From assembly GCA_963422675.2 (NCBI GenBank), contig CAXVYS010000009.1:124001-188000 (forward strand): 64,000 nt of DNA, in the 5' to 3' direction. Every line of letters starts with the position of its first letter. The stretch's first letter is position 1. Shown here piece after piece: positions 26,943-36,024 of the stretch. The position numbers and the translations under genes are program-made. The notes below the pieces were generated by a model. That model was not told where the DNA came from. It ran no database searches and was given only the letters and a program-made list of their open reading frames with translations. This DNA comes from UBA4416 sp963422675. GTDB lineage: Bacteria > Bacteroidota > Bacteroidia > B-17B0 > Aurantibacillaceae.

Positions 26943-26980
26943 AAATCATTATTTAAGTTCAAAATATATCTTGGAATAAG

Positions 26981-26988
26981 TATATTTG
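26981..26988 (+). promoter_or_regulatory. -7 box TATATTTG directly before array gene 3
   Basis: A full match to TAnnTTTG that ends four bases before ATG 26993. If used, the transcript would start at or next to the start codon. No TTG at the usual -33 distance is obvious. Confidence 0.45.
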
Positions 26989-26992
26989 TTAA

Positions 26993-28984
26993 ATGACTAA
27001 GTTTTTTCTGTCTGTATTCATGGTGTGCGTTACATCTGCGGGCTTTTGTTCTAAGACAGATAGTTTACGTCTGTTACTCCACCAGGAAAATTTAGCCGAT
27101 ACTTCCCGCTCCATTATTTTAATTGATATTGCCACTCTGTTTGAAGAAAAGGCAAGTGATAGCTGTGTATATTATGCCCAAAAAGCATTGGCACTTTCAC
27201 AAAGTATCAATTATTTAAAAGGATGTGGAAAAGCTTATAATAGCATAGGATCTTATTATAACGGTAAAGGGGAATACAATACCGCCTTGGCTAACTTTAT
27301 TGATGGGTATAAGATCTATGAGAAAATAGGGGATAAACGTGCCATGAGTAATTTAATGAATTCCATGGGTAATACCTATATGGGCATTAACAATACAGTA
27401 AAGGCATTGGAGGCTTATACCAAGAGTTATGATATTGCGGCAAGCGATTCCAATAAATACATGATGGCTATTTCTTCCATAGGTTTAGGAAATATGCACA
27501 TCCTTAAAAAAGATCCTAAGCTGGCGTTTGATTTTTTTGTGAGAGCAAAAAATATTTTCCAGGGAATGCCCAATGCGTTATATCCATTGGCTGTATCTTA
27601 TACCCTGATAGGTAATGCATTGGTTGAACTAAATGAATTTGATGAAGCATTTAAGAACTTTGATAAAGCGGTTGAAAAACTTAAAACGCTTAATAATACT
27701 TATGGCCTTGCCGGCACCTACCAGGTAATTGGGGAGGCTTATAAAAAACGTGGTGATCTTAATAATGCCCTCGTTTATTTTTTTAAATCCTATACTATTT
27801 TCACAGAACGAAAAGCGTACGATGATCTTAAAAATGTAAGTCTTAATATTTCGGAGGTATATAAGCAAAAGAAAAATTTCGAAAAATCGCTTGAGTATTA
27901 TGCTAAATACAATGGGTTTAAAGATTCTGTTTTTAATACCGAAAGCAATAAACAACTTCTGGAAGTTGAAACCAAATACGAAACCGGTAAAAAGGAACAG
28001 GAAATAGAGTTTCAAAAATTAAAATTAGAGGAACAGCAATTTCAACGGAATGTATTGATTGTAAGCGTGATTGTGGTGATTCTTATTTTAGTATTGGTAT
28101 ATAACCGCTACAGCGTTAAACGGAAAGCCAATAACGCTTTATCCAGGGCAAATTCGGATCTTGAAATAAAAAGCGCAATCATCGAACAAAAAAATAATGA
28201 AATCACCGATAGTATAAAATATGCACAGCGTATTCAGAATGCCATTCTTCCTTCTACGGAACGCTTTTACAAAGGATTGCCACACTCCTTTATTATTTTT
28301 AAACCTAAGGATATAGTGAGCGGTGATTTTTATTGGATGGAAACCGTTACCATTGAAAATACAAGTGAGCAATTGGTTTTATTTGCAGCAGCGGATTGTA
28401 CGGGGCATGGTGTTCCTGGAGCATTGGTAAGTGTTATTTGCAGGGATGCATTAAACAGGGTTGTAAAAGAATTACAAATAACCGATCCGGGGAAAATTCT
28501 GGATAAGGTAAGAGACCTGGTATTGGAAACCTTTGGACAAAATGAAACAGGCAATTTAAATAAAAGCGAAGTTCAGGATGGGATGGATATCAGCCTGTGT
28601 ATATTGAATGTGGCTACCAATCAATTACGATGGGCAGGAGCCAATAATCCCCTGTGGGTTTTAAAGGCAGGTGCTCCTCAAATGCATCAGATCAAAGGCA
28701 ATAAACAATCTGTTGGCTTAAATATAAATCCATTACCTTTTACAACACATATTTTAGATCTTAATCTCGGCGATCAGATCTATATTTTTACGGATGGTAT
28801 TGCCGACCAGTTTGGTGGCCCTAACGGAAAGAAATTTAAGTACACACAACTGAACGATTTTTTAATAGAAAATTCCAAACACTCCATTGTAAATATAGCA
28901 GAAGGTCTGAGCCAAAAATTTGAAGACTGGCGTGGGAAGCTCGAACAGGTAGATGATGTGTTACTGATTGGTGTAAGGGTATAA
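26993..28984 (+). CDS. TPR-receptor SpoIIE-type protein phosphatase (array gene 3)
   Basis: 663 residues with a signal peptide (MTKFFLSVFMVCVTSAGFC), about six TPR units, a membrane helix near 352-373 (VLIVSVIVVILILVLVY), a coiled linker and a SpoIIE phosphatase. Motifs: SGDFYWME, AADCTGHGVPGALVSVICRDALNR, DGMDISLCIL, FTDGIADQFGG and EQVDDV. All acidic metal ligands are present. A TAnnTTTG box ends four bases before its ATG, hinting at its own, possibly leaderless, transcript. Array gene 4 starts five bases after its stop. Confidence 0.9.
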   Translation: MTKFFLSVFMVCVTSAGFCSKTDSLRLLLHQENLADTSRSIILIDIATLFEEKASDSCVYYAQKALALSQSINYLKGCGKAYNSIGSYYNGKGEYNTALANFIDGYKIYEKIGDKRAMSNLMNSMGNTYMGINNTVKALEAYTKSYDIAASDSNKYMMAISSIGLGNMHILKKDPKLAFDFFVRAKNIFQGMPNALYPLAVSYTLIGNALVELNEFDEAFKNFDKAVEKLKTLNNTYGLAGTYQVIGEAYKKRGDLNNALVYFFKSYTIFTERKAYDDLKNVSLNISEVYKQKKNFEKSLEYYAKYNGFKDSVFNTESNKQLLEVETKYETGKKEQEIEFQKLKLEEQQFQRNVLIVSVIVVILILVLVYNRYSVKRKANNALSRANSDLEIKSAIIEQKNNEITDSIKYAQRIQNAILPSTERFYKGLPHSFIIFKPKDIVSGDFYWMETVTIENTSEQLVLFAAADCTGHGVPGALVSVICRDALNRVVKELQITDPGKILDKVRDLVLETFGQNETGNLNKSEVQDGMDISLCILNVATNQLRWAGANNPLWVLKAGAPQMHQIKGNKQSVGLNINPLPFTTHILDLNLGDQIYIFTDGIADQFGGPNGKKFKYTQLNDFLIENSKHSIVNIAEGLSQKFEDWRGKLEQVDDVLLIGVRV

Positions 28985-28989
28985 ACAAG

Positions 28990-30351
28990 ATGTTAAAGAA
29001 GGTTTTAAATATAGGGGTTTTACAAACCAACACCGAAAATCTGAACCGGAAAATCAGGGTGAGCAATCTAATCTCCCTGCTCACCACTATTACCATGTTA
29101 GGTTATATTCCGGTTGCTATTTATTTCCAGGTTGTGGCGCTCATTATTTTAAACTCCTTGTTTTTAGCATCTTCCTTGTTGAGCTTTTATCTACTTTCTA
29201 TCAAAAAATACAATGTGGTTTTTTACATGGCAAGTTCTTACGGATTGCTGTATTTTGTGTCGGGACCTGTATTTTATGGGTTAGCATCCAACCTGCATCT
29301 TTTTATTTTAATCATGTGTCTTATTGCTATTGCGCTGTTTGAAAGTACTCTGGCATTAAGGATTTATATTGCGGTAGCTGTGTTGTCTTTTTTTACATTG
29401 ATCATGTATTTACAAAACAAGCCGGGATTAATGATATTGACAGATGAATTGCAGAAAGCACAAGGTGTAATTGGCGTTTTAAACCTTTTCTTTTTGTTCT
29501 TTATCACCATTTTGTTTTTCATTTTTTTTAGAAGAGATAACTTACTATTTCAAAAAGCAATTTTAGAACAGAAAGCAGTTATTGAAGAAAAACAAAAAGA
29601 AATAGTAGATAGTATCCATTACGCTAAACGGATCCAGTTTGCACTATTGGCGGGAGAGAGCTTGCTTAAAACCCATTTGCCGGATCATTTTGTGTTGTTT
29701 AAACCCAAAGATGTGGTAAGTGGCGATTTTTACTGGGCTACACCTACCGACGAAGGGTTTATATATATCACCGCCGATTGTACAGGTCATGGTGTTCCTG
29801 GAGCATTTATGAGTTTGCTAAACATCAGTAAGCTAAGTCAGGTTATTAATGAAAATAAGATTACCCGCCCCGATCTGGTATTAAATCACATCAGAACAGA
29901 GATTAGTAAGGTTTTAAATGCAGAAGGCACTGCCGAAGAGAGTAAAGACGGTATGGATGCCATACTCTGTAAACTGGATTTGAAAAACAAAAAACTGGAA
30001 TATGCTTCGGCCAATAATACTTTTTATATTATCCGTAACAATGCCCTGCTCACTTGTAAAGCCGATAAAATGCCCGTGGGTAAAGGGCATAACGATCACG
30101 TTTCTTTTACATACAATGAAATTGCCCTTGAAAAAGAGGACGTTATTTACACTTTAACCGACGGCTATGCCGATCAGTTTGGTGGCCCGAAAGGAAAAAA
30201 ATTCAGATACAAACAACTCGAACAGCTGTTATTGTCCGTTCACCGGCTACCCATGCAGGAACAATCAAAAATATTAGACCAACAATTTAACAGTTGGAAA
30301 GGCCCCCTCGATCAGGTAGATGATGTCTTAATTATTGGTGTAAGGGTATAA
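28990..30351 (+). CDS. Six-TM sensor SpoIIE-type protein phosphatase (array gene 4)
   Basis: 453 residues. Instead of TPRs, the N-terminal half has about six membrane helices (residues 30-185), like a MASE-type or 7TM-like membrane sensor. A linker follows, with EEKQKEIVDSIHYAKRIQ, nearly the same as in array gene 1, then the SpoIIE phosphatase: SGDFYW, TADCTGHGVPGAFMSLL, DGMDAILC, LTDGYADQFGG and DQVDDV. The catalytic set is intact. It is five bases after gene 3 and 71 bases before cdaA. The different input domain with the same output domain suggests several signals feeding one pathway. Confidence 0.9.
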   Translation: MLKKVLNIGVLQTNTENLNRKIRVSNLISLLTTITMLGYIPVAIYFQVVALIILNSLFLASSLLSFYLLSIKKYNVVFYMASSYGLLYFVSGPVFYGLASNLHLFILIMCLIAIALFESTLALRIYIAVAVLSFFTLIMYLQNKPGLMILTDELQKAQGVIGVLNLFFLFFITILFFIFFRRDNLLFQKAILEQKAVIEEKQKEIVDSIHYAKRIQFALLAGESLLKTHLPDHFVLFKPKDVVSGDFYWATPTDEGFIYITADCTGHGVPGAFMSLLNISKLSQVINENKITRPDLVLNHIRTEISKVLNAEGTAEESKDGMDAILCKLDLKNKKLEYASANNTFYIIRNNALLTCKADKMPVGKGHNDHVSFTYNEIALEKEDVIYTLTDGYADQFGGPKGKKFRYKQLEQLLLSVHRLPMQEQSKILDQQFNSWKGPLDQVDDVLIIGVRV

Positions 30352-30409
30352 AAAGGCTGTTTTCTGATAAGTTTAGGCCTAAAAAGGACTAAAATAAGGT
30401 ATAAAAAAA

Positions 30410-30417
30410 TATCTTTG
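30410..30417 (+). promoter_or_regulatory. -7 box TATCTTTG directly before cdaA
   Basis: A full match to TAnnTTTG, the strongest in the window, ending five bases before GTG 30423. It implies that cdaA has its own promoter, separate from the phosphatase array, and that its message is leaderless or begins just at the GTG. Confidence 0.5.
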
Positions 30418-30422
30418 CAGTT

Positions 30423-31226
30423 GTGTTAAATCACCTGTTTATATTGTTTATTTCTTTTGGCATTACCGATGCCATGGATATTTTTTTAGTAGCCATTATG
30501 CTTTACCAATTATACAAAATGGTAAAGGGAACGGCTGCTGTAAACATTTTAATTGGTTTGGCATTGATCTACATTTTTTGGATCGTGGTAAGGGCTTTTG
30601 AATTTGATTTGTTAAGCTCTATTTTAGGAAAGTTTATCAATGTGGGGGTTATTGCCATTATGGTAGTTTTCCAGCAGGAAATACGTAAATTCTTATTGTA
30701 CATCGGGTCAAACGACTTTCTTAAAAATAATAACTGGAAAGGGATTTTTAGTTTTGCCAAACGGGTTACGGCATCTTCTGTTTTAGACCTGGATGTAGAT
30801 GCCATTATAAATGCCTGCTTCAACATGAGCGATTCAAAAACCGGTGCACTGATTATTATTTCGCGTAAATCAGATTTAAAATTTTATGTAAACACAGGGG
30901 AGTTAGTGGATTCGGCATTGACCGATAAAATGCTGGAAAATATTTTTTATAAAAACAGTCCCATGCATGATGGGGCAGTGATCATTAAAGATAACCGTAT
31001 TATTGCCGCCCGCTGTGTATTACCGGTAACCGAAAAAGAAAATTTCCCATCTAATTTTGGAATGCGACATCGTGCAGCTGTTGGTATTACAGAAACAACC
31101 GATGCCATGGCAATTACAGTTTCAGAGCAAACCGGAACCGTTTCCTTAACAGAAAAAGGGGAAATTAATTCGAATTTAACACGTGATAAGCTGAGGTACC
31201 TTATCGAAAAAAACACTAAAAACTAA
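30423..31226 (+). CDS. cdaA: Diadenylate cyclase CdaA
   Basis: 267 residues. Three N-terminal membrane helices (residues 1-70, including DIFLVAIMLYQLYKMVKGT) are followed by the DAC (DisA_N) domain with both catalytic motifs: MHDGAVII (DGA) and MRHRAAVG (RHR). It makes the second messenger c-di-AMP from two ATP at the inner membrane. The start is taken as GTG 30423 because CdaA proteins begin with such a short hydrophobic stretch; ATG 30474 would remove the first helix. The regulator YbbR (CdaR) is not next to it. The 181 bases after it hold a degenerate repeat but no gene. Confidence 0.94.
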   Translation: MLNHLFILFISFGITDAMDIFLVAIMLYQLYKMVKGTAAVNILIGLALIYIFWIVVRAFEFDLLSSILGKFINVGVIAIMVVFQQEIRKFLLYIGSNDFLKNNNWKGIFSFAKRVTASSVLDLDVDAIINACFNMSDSKTGALIIISRKSDLKFYVNTGELVDSALTDKMLENIFYKNSPMHDGAVIIKDNRIIAARCVLPVTEKENFPSNFGMRHRAAVGITETTDAMAITVSEQTGTVSLTEKGEINSNLTRDKLRYLIEKNTKN

Positions 31227-31348
31227 TAAAAAAACAGGAGAGATAAAAGAAATTTAAGGGCCGGAACCACCATCTGATAGAGTTAAAATCAGGTAGCCTC
31301 TTCGAACGACATGATCTTTTCTACACGATAACAAAAATAAATTAAAGC

Positions 31349-31390
31349 AAATAACAGCCCTGTGTGAACTCTGTTTCTCTGTGGTTAAAA
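31349..31390. repeat. Degenerate CTCTGTG-rich stretch
   Basis: In the spacer before the ABC-F gene, a short run reads CCCTGTGTGAACTCTGTTTC and then TCTGTGGTTAAAA, built of repeated CTGTG/CTCTG units. I have the impression of similar runs between genes in other Bacteroidota genomes, but this copy stands alone here. No function can be assigned. Confidence 0.3.
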
Positions 31391-31407
31391 AAACATCTAA
31401 AAAGTAA

Positions 31408-33327
31408 ATGAATCTTCTTTCAGTAAATCAATTAAGTAAAAGTTTTGGCGATAAAGTCCTGTTTAAAAATATTAATTTTGGAATTAACTACGGGGACAAA
31501 GTAGCCCTCATTGCAAAAAACGGTTCCGGTAAATCAACGCTCTTTAAAATCCTTCAAGGGATAGAGATCCCTGATAGCGGGGATATTGCTTTCAGAAAAG
31601 AATTACGTATTTCTTTTTTAAGCCAGGAACCAAACCTGGATGAAAACCATACAATTGAACAGGCTATTTACGCGGGCGATAGCGAAATGGTGAAAACAGC
31701 CATTGATTATACGCACCTGGTAGAATCGCATTATGCCAATCCAACTGAAAAAACAGAAAACCAGTTAGATATTCTGACCAATAAAATGAACGATCTGGAG
31801 GCATGGAATGTGGAAACGCAAATTATGCTGGTATGTGCTAATTTAGGATTGAATGATCTGACACAAAAAGTAAGTACCTTAAGTGGTGGACAAAAAAAAC
31901 GTTTGGCACTGGCACAGGTAATTTTAAATGAACCGGATCTGTTGATTATGGATGAGCCTACCAATCACCTGGATGTTACGGTAATTGAATGGTTGGAAGA
32001 ATATTTACGAAGCTATAAAAAAAGTATTTTACTGGTAACGCATGATCGTTACTTTTTAGATGAAGTGTGTGACCGTATCATTGAAATTGATGAACATTCT
32101 TTATTTGAGTACAGAGGTAAGTTTGATTATTACATGGAGAAGAAAGCAGAACGGATGATGATGCAGGCTTCTGAATTGGATAAGGCAAAAAATTTATACA
32201 AACGTGAGTTGGAGTGGGTGCGTAAGCAGCCGCGTGCACGTACAACAAAATCAAAATCGCGTGTGGATGCTTTTGTGGATGTAGAAGCAAAGGCAAGAAA
32301 AAAGAGCGTTGAGAAAAAAATTGAATTAAGCGTAAAAGTTGAACGCATCGGCAGTAAAATTATTGAAGTTCATAATTTGAAAAAAGCCTTTGGCGATAAA
32401 AAAATATTAGAACCGTTTTCCTACACCTTTATTAAAGGCGAAAAAATCGGGATCGTTGGTCCAAACGGTATTGGTAAAAGTACATTTATTAATATGTTAC
32501 AAGGCATTGAACCGCCTGACAGCGGTAAGGTTTCGGTTGGTGATACCATTGTGTTTGGATATTATTCTCAAAAAGGAATCCAGGTAGCTGATGATAAACG
32601 TGTAATTGAAGTCGTGAAAGACATTGCTGAATTTATTCCTTTGGCAAACGGAACATCGTTAAGTGCTTCGGCATTATTAACGCGTTTTAATTTTGCGCCC
32701 GAAGTACAATATGGCCATGTGAGTAAATTAAGTGGTGGAGAAAAACGCCGTTTATATCTGCTAACCGTATTGGTTAAGAACCCTAATTTCTTAATTCTCG
32801 ATGAGCCTACAAATGATTTAGATATTATTACACTTCAAACACTGGAACAATTTTTATTGGATTTTCAGGGATGTGTGTTAATTGTGTCCCATGACCGTTA
32901 CTTCCTGGATCGCCTGGTAGATCACGTGTTTGCCTTTGAAGGAAACGGTGTGGTAAAAGATTTTCCGGGTAATTACAGCGAGTACCGCCAGTGGAAGTAT
33001 GATACCGAAGATGAAGCCGAAGAACTGGCTAAAGAACAAAAAGCTGCGGAAAGCAGAGAGCAGAAAGCCGTTGAGAAAGAGCCTGTAAAGCAAATTGTAG
33101 AAACAGTGGTTGCAGAAAAAAAGAAATTATCTTTTAAAGAGCAAAAAGAACTGGAAACACTTGAAACAGATTTAGCTCAATTGGAAAAACGCAAGACGGA
33201 AATTGAAGGATTGTTAGCCGGTGGTTCAACAGATGCCGCAGAAATTCAAAAGGTTTCGGCAGAGTTTAATACCATCACAAACAGTATCGACGAAAAAACT
33301 ATGCGTTGGCTGGAGCTACAGGATTAA
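31408..33327 (+). CDS. ABC-F family ATPase (Uup-like)
   Basis: 639 residues with two ATP-binding cassettes and no membrane segments. Cassette 1: Walker A AKNGSGKST (first Gly replaced by Ala), signature LSGGQKKR, Walker B LLIMDEPTNHLD. Cassette 2: GPNGIGKST, LSGGEKRR, LILDEPTNDLD. The interdomain linker carries many Lys and Arg (KQPRARTTKSKSR). The last 90 residues form a charged coiled coil (KKLSFKEQKELETLETDLAQ), the hallmark of the Uup branch. Such proteins act on the ribosome or on DNA repair intermediates. It has its own terminator. Confidence 0.93.
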   Translation: MNLLSVNQLSKSFGDKVLFKNINFGINYGDKVALIAKNGSGKSTLFKILQGIEIPDSGDIAFRKELRISFLSQEPNLDENHTIEQAIYAGDSEMVKTAIDYTHLVESHYANPTEKTENQLDILTNKMNDLEAWNVETQIMLVCANLGLNDLTQKVSTLSGGQKKRLALAQVILNEPDLLIMDEPTNHLDVTVIEWLEEYLRSYKKSILLVTHDRYFLDEVCDRIIEIDEHSLFEYRGKFDYYMEKKAERMMMQASELDKAKNLYKRELEWVRKQPRARTTKSKSRVDAFVDVEAKARKKSVEKKIELSVKVERIGSKIIEVHNLKKAFGDKKILEPFSYTFIKGEKIGIVGPNGIGKSTFINMLQGIEPPDSGKVSVGDTIVFGYYSQKGIQVADDKRVIEVVKDIAEFIPLANGTSLSASALLTRFNFAPEVQYGHVSKLSGGEKRRLYLLTVLVKNPNFLILDEPTNDLDIITLQTLEQFLLDFQGCVLIVSHDRYFLDRLVDHVFAFEGNGVVKDFPGNYSEYRQWKYDTEDEAEELAKEQKAAESREQKAVEKEPVKQIVETVVAEKKKLSFKEQKELETLETDLAQLEKRKTEIEGLLAGGSTDAAEIQKVSAEFNTITNSIDEKTMRWLELQD

Positions 33328-33363
33328 TCCCCTATTGAATAGAGTTGAACGTTTAAAGAATTG

Positions 33364-33407
33364 CACGTTTATGTTGTTTTTGATAAGATACCATAAACGT
33401 GTTTTTT
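33364..33407 (+). terminator. Rho-independent terminator of the ABC-F gene
   Basis: A perfect 10-bp stem (CACGTTTATG at 33364-33373, CATAAACGTG at 33392-33401) with an 18-base loop, followed directly by six T. It is 36 bases past the ABC-F stop codon. Confidence 0.8.
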
Positions 33408-33443
33408 GATGCTTTTACCTATGTAATATTCTGTTTAAAACTG

Positions 33444-33451
33444 TATCTTTA
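33444..33451 (+). promoter_or_regulatory. Candidate -7 box (TATCTTTA) before the DUF2339 gene
   Basis: A seven-of-eight match to TAnnTTTG, 22 bases before the start codon and just after the ABC-F terminator, so a new transcript probably starts here. Confidence 0.4.
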
Positions 33452-33473
33452 ATTATTTAGAAAACCCCTGTTT

Positions 33474-36017
33474 ATGGAAATATTTTTGTTATTCGTTATT
33501 ATTTTATTACTGGTGATCTTTCATTCTGTTAAGAATTCAAAGATCAAAAACATAGAAAGCAAAATCTCCGGCATAGAGGATTATTTGAGGCAGGTTCAAC
33601 TTTACCAGTCCCGGAAAGAATCGGAAGAAAAAACGGCAGTTACCGCAAGCCCTGTTGTAGAAACGGTTGTAAAACCATTTGAAGATAGAACTACTCCTGA
33701 AATTGTTATTGCTCCGGTAATTCCTCCGGTTGTGATTACTCCTACAGTTATTGAACCTATTGAAGTTCCTATAGAACTAATCCGGATACCTGAAATACCT
33801 CAGATAGATGAAACCATTGCAGATGGGAAAATTGAAATTCCGGAAGTCATTGTTGAGCAACAGCAGACCATATCCCGCCAACCTGTTACTCCTCCGGAGC
33901 CTCAGTTAAGTTGGTACGACAAGTTCAGGGAGAATAATCCTGATCTTGAAAAATTTATCGGAGAAAATATTCTGAGCAAAGTGGCTATCACCATTCTCGT
34001 AATTGGGATTGCTTTTTTTGTGAAATATGCTATTGATAAAGAATGGATCAATGAAATTGCAAGGGTCGGTATTGGTATCCTTTGTGGTGGTATTGTATTG
34101 GGCTTTGCCCACCGCCTTCGTAAAAACTTTAAAGCCTTTAGTTCCGTGTTAGTCGCGGGAGGTATTGCTATTTTTTATTTTACTATTGGTATTGCCTTTC
34201 ATCAGTATCATTTGTTTAACCAAACAACGGCTTTTCTTTTAATGTTGTTTATCACCGGTTTCAGTGTGTTTATTTCAGTGATGTATAACCGGCAGGAACT
34301 CGCAGTACTTTCATTAATAGGAGGCTTTAGTACGCCATTTATGGTAAGTACAGGCGAAGGAAATTACCTGGTGTTATTTACCTATATTTTAATTTTAGAT
34401 GCAGGGATGCTTGTTCTTGCCTATTTAAGAAAATGGAACCTGTTAAATATTCTTTCGTATGCCTTTACCATGATCCTGTATTTTGGCTGGTTACAGAGCA
34501 AAGTGATCGGAGAACCAAATGGTCCTTATAAAGGAGCGTTTATTTTTGCCGCTATCTTTTATGTGGTATTTATTATGATGAGCATGATCAATAATATTAA
34601 AGAGAAAAGAAACTTTGGAGCAATTGATCTGTCGATTTTAATAAGCAATACCTTTTTGTTTTATGGAGCAGGGATGCAGATTCTGGCTCACTACCATACA
34701 GAGTTACAGGGCTTGTTCAGCTTCTCTATGGCAGCATTTAACTTAGTGTGCTCATGGTTATTGTATAAAAAATTCAAAGCTGATCAAAAACTGGTGTATC
34801 TGATGATAGGCTTAACGCTTACGTTTATTACATTAGTGGCACCTGTTCAATTACACGGAAATTACATTACTATTTTCTGGGCACTTGAATCTGTATTGCT
34901 GATCTGGCTGGCACAAAAATCGAATATCGTTATGTACAGATTTGCTTCTGTAATTATTACTGTGCTAATGAGCTTCAGTTTGTTTATAGATTGGTCGCAG
35001 GTATACATGGCTTATACAGATGTGCCTGTAGCTATTCTCATCAATAAAGGATTTATCACAGGTATCGTGTGTGCCTTGTCTTTACTGGCAACCTCACTGT
35101 TACTTAAAAAAGAAACAGAAACCGTAAAATTTGCAGGCATGAATTTTAATCCTGTAAATTACAGTAAATTTCTGCAGGGAACATTTATTGTATTGCTTTA
35201 CCTGGTAGGAATGCTTGAATTGTTTTACCAGCTTAACCGGTTTATTTATTATGAAGTAACGGTTGCTATTATTATCGGGGCATACCATTTTATGTACTTC
35301 CTGTTACTTAACCTGGTATCACGTAATAGCCCGGTTAGAGGACTTCACCTGACACTATATGTATTTAACTTTATAAATGCCATATTATTTGTACTGGTAT
35401 TTGCGGCATTACCATACATCGATTTTAAAGATAATGTACTGCATATGGAAAGAGGTTATGTAGGCTTCATTTTTCACTATGTATCTCTTTTCTGCTTTGT
35501 GGCTTTTCTGTTTTTTATGCGAAAAACATTATTGCAACCAAACCCGGTAATGACAGCCAGCAAGTCATTAAATACAGTGTTAGTATCCATTGCTATTATC
35601 TACCTGGGAAGTTTTGAGTTATTGCTCCATGTTTGCCAGTTGGCTGTAAGTGTGGTAACCACTGGTTCGGATGCGGATATGTGGGCTAAGGAAGGGGAGA
35701 TAGATGCGATAAGAAAACACGTGGTTAAAATTGGGTTCCCGATACTATGGGGATTGTTGTCGTTTGTATTCTTATTTATAGGAATGAAAAAACAAAACAA
35801 AACCCTGCGCATTACCTCTTTGCTTTTAATTGCTGCTATTCTCATTAAACTCTTTGGGTTCGATATTCAGGATGCTTCGGAAGCAGGGAAAATAATCGCC
35901 TTCATTATTTTAGGTGTTGTTTTATTGATCATCTCTTTCATGTATCAAAAAATAAAAAAACTGATCATTGACGATGCTGCAAAACATGAAAACGAGGACA
36001 CACATCAAACAGAGTAA
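33474..36017 (+). CDS. DUF2339 polytopic membrane protein
   Basis: 847 residues. A single N-terminal helix (MEIFLLFVIILLLVIFHSV) is followed by a coiled region and a proline/valine-rich stretch (about 55-150). The motif NPDLEKFIGENILSKVAITILVIG (about 160-183) opens a block of some twenty-five membrane helices reaching the C-terminus. That GENxLxKxGxxxLxxG-like entry is typical of DUF2339. The family is uncharacterised; a role in envelope transport or polysaccharide handling is only a guess. The DUF3999 gene begins seven bases later, a pairing known in other bacteria. Confidence 0.88.
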   Translation: MEIFLLFVIILLLVIFHSVKNSKIKNIESKISGIEDYLRQVQLYQSRKESEEKTAVTASPVVETVVKPFEDRTTPEIVIAPVIPPVVITPTVIEPIEVPIELIRIPEIPQIDETIADGKIEIPEVIVEQQQTISRQPVTPPEPQLSWYDKFRENNPDLEKFIGENILSKVAITILVIGIAFFVKYAIDKEWINEIARVGIGILCGGIVLGFAHRLRKNFKAFSSVLVAGGIAIFYFTIGIAFHQYHLFNQTTAFLLMLFITGFSVFISVMYNRQELAVLSLIGGFSTPFMVSTGEGNYLVLFTYILILDAGMLVLAYLRKWNLLNILSYAFTMILYFGWLQSKVIGEPNGPYKGAFIFAAIFYVVFIMMSMINNIKEKRNFGAIDLSILISNTFLFYGAGMQILAHYHTELQGLFSFSMAAFNLVCSWLLYKKFKADQKLVYLMIGLTLTFITLVAPVQLHGNYITIFWALESVLLIWLAQKSNIVMYRFASVIITVLMSFSLFIDWSQVYMAYTDVPVAILINKGFITGIVCALSLLATSLLLKKETETVKFAGMNFNPVNYSKFLQGTFIVLLYLVGMLELFYQLNRFIYYEVTVAIIIGAYHFMYFLLLNLVSRNSPVRGLHLTLYVFNFINAILFVLVFAALPYIDFKDNVLHMERGYVGFIFHYVSLFCFVAFLFFMRKTLLQPNPVMTASKSLNTVLVSIAIIYLGSFELLLHVCQLAVSVVTTGSDADMWAKEGEIDAIRKHVVKIGFPILWGLLSFVFLFIGMKKQNKTLRITSLLLIAAILIKLFGFDIQDASEAGKIIAFIILGVVLLIISFMYQKIKKLIIDDAAKHENEDTHQTE

Positions 36018-36024
36018 TCTACCT

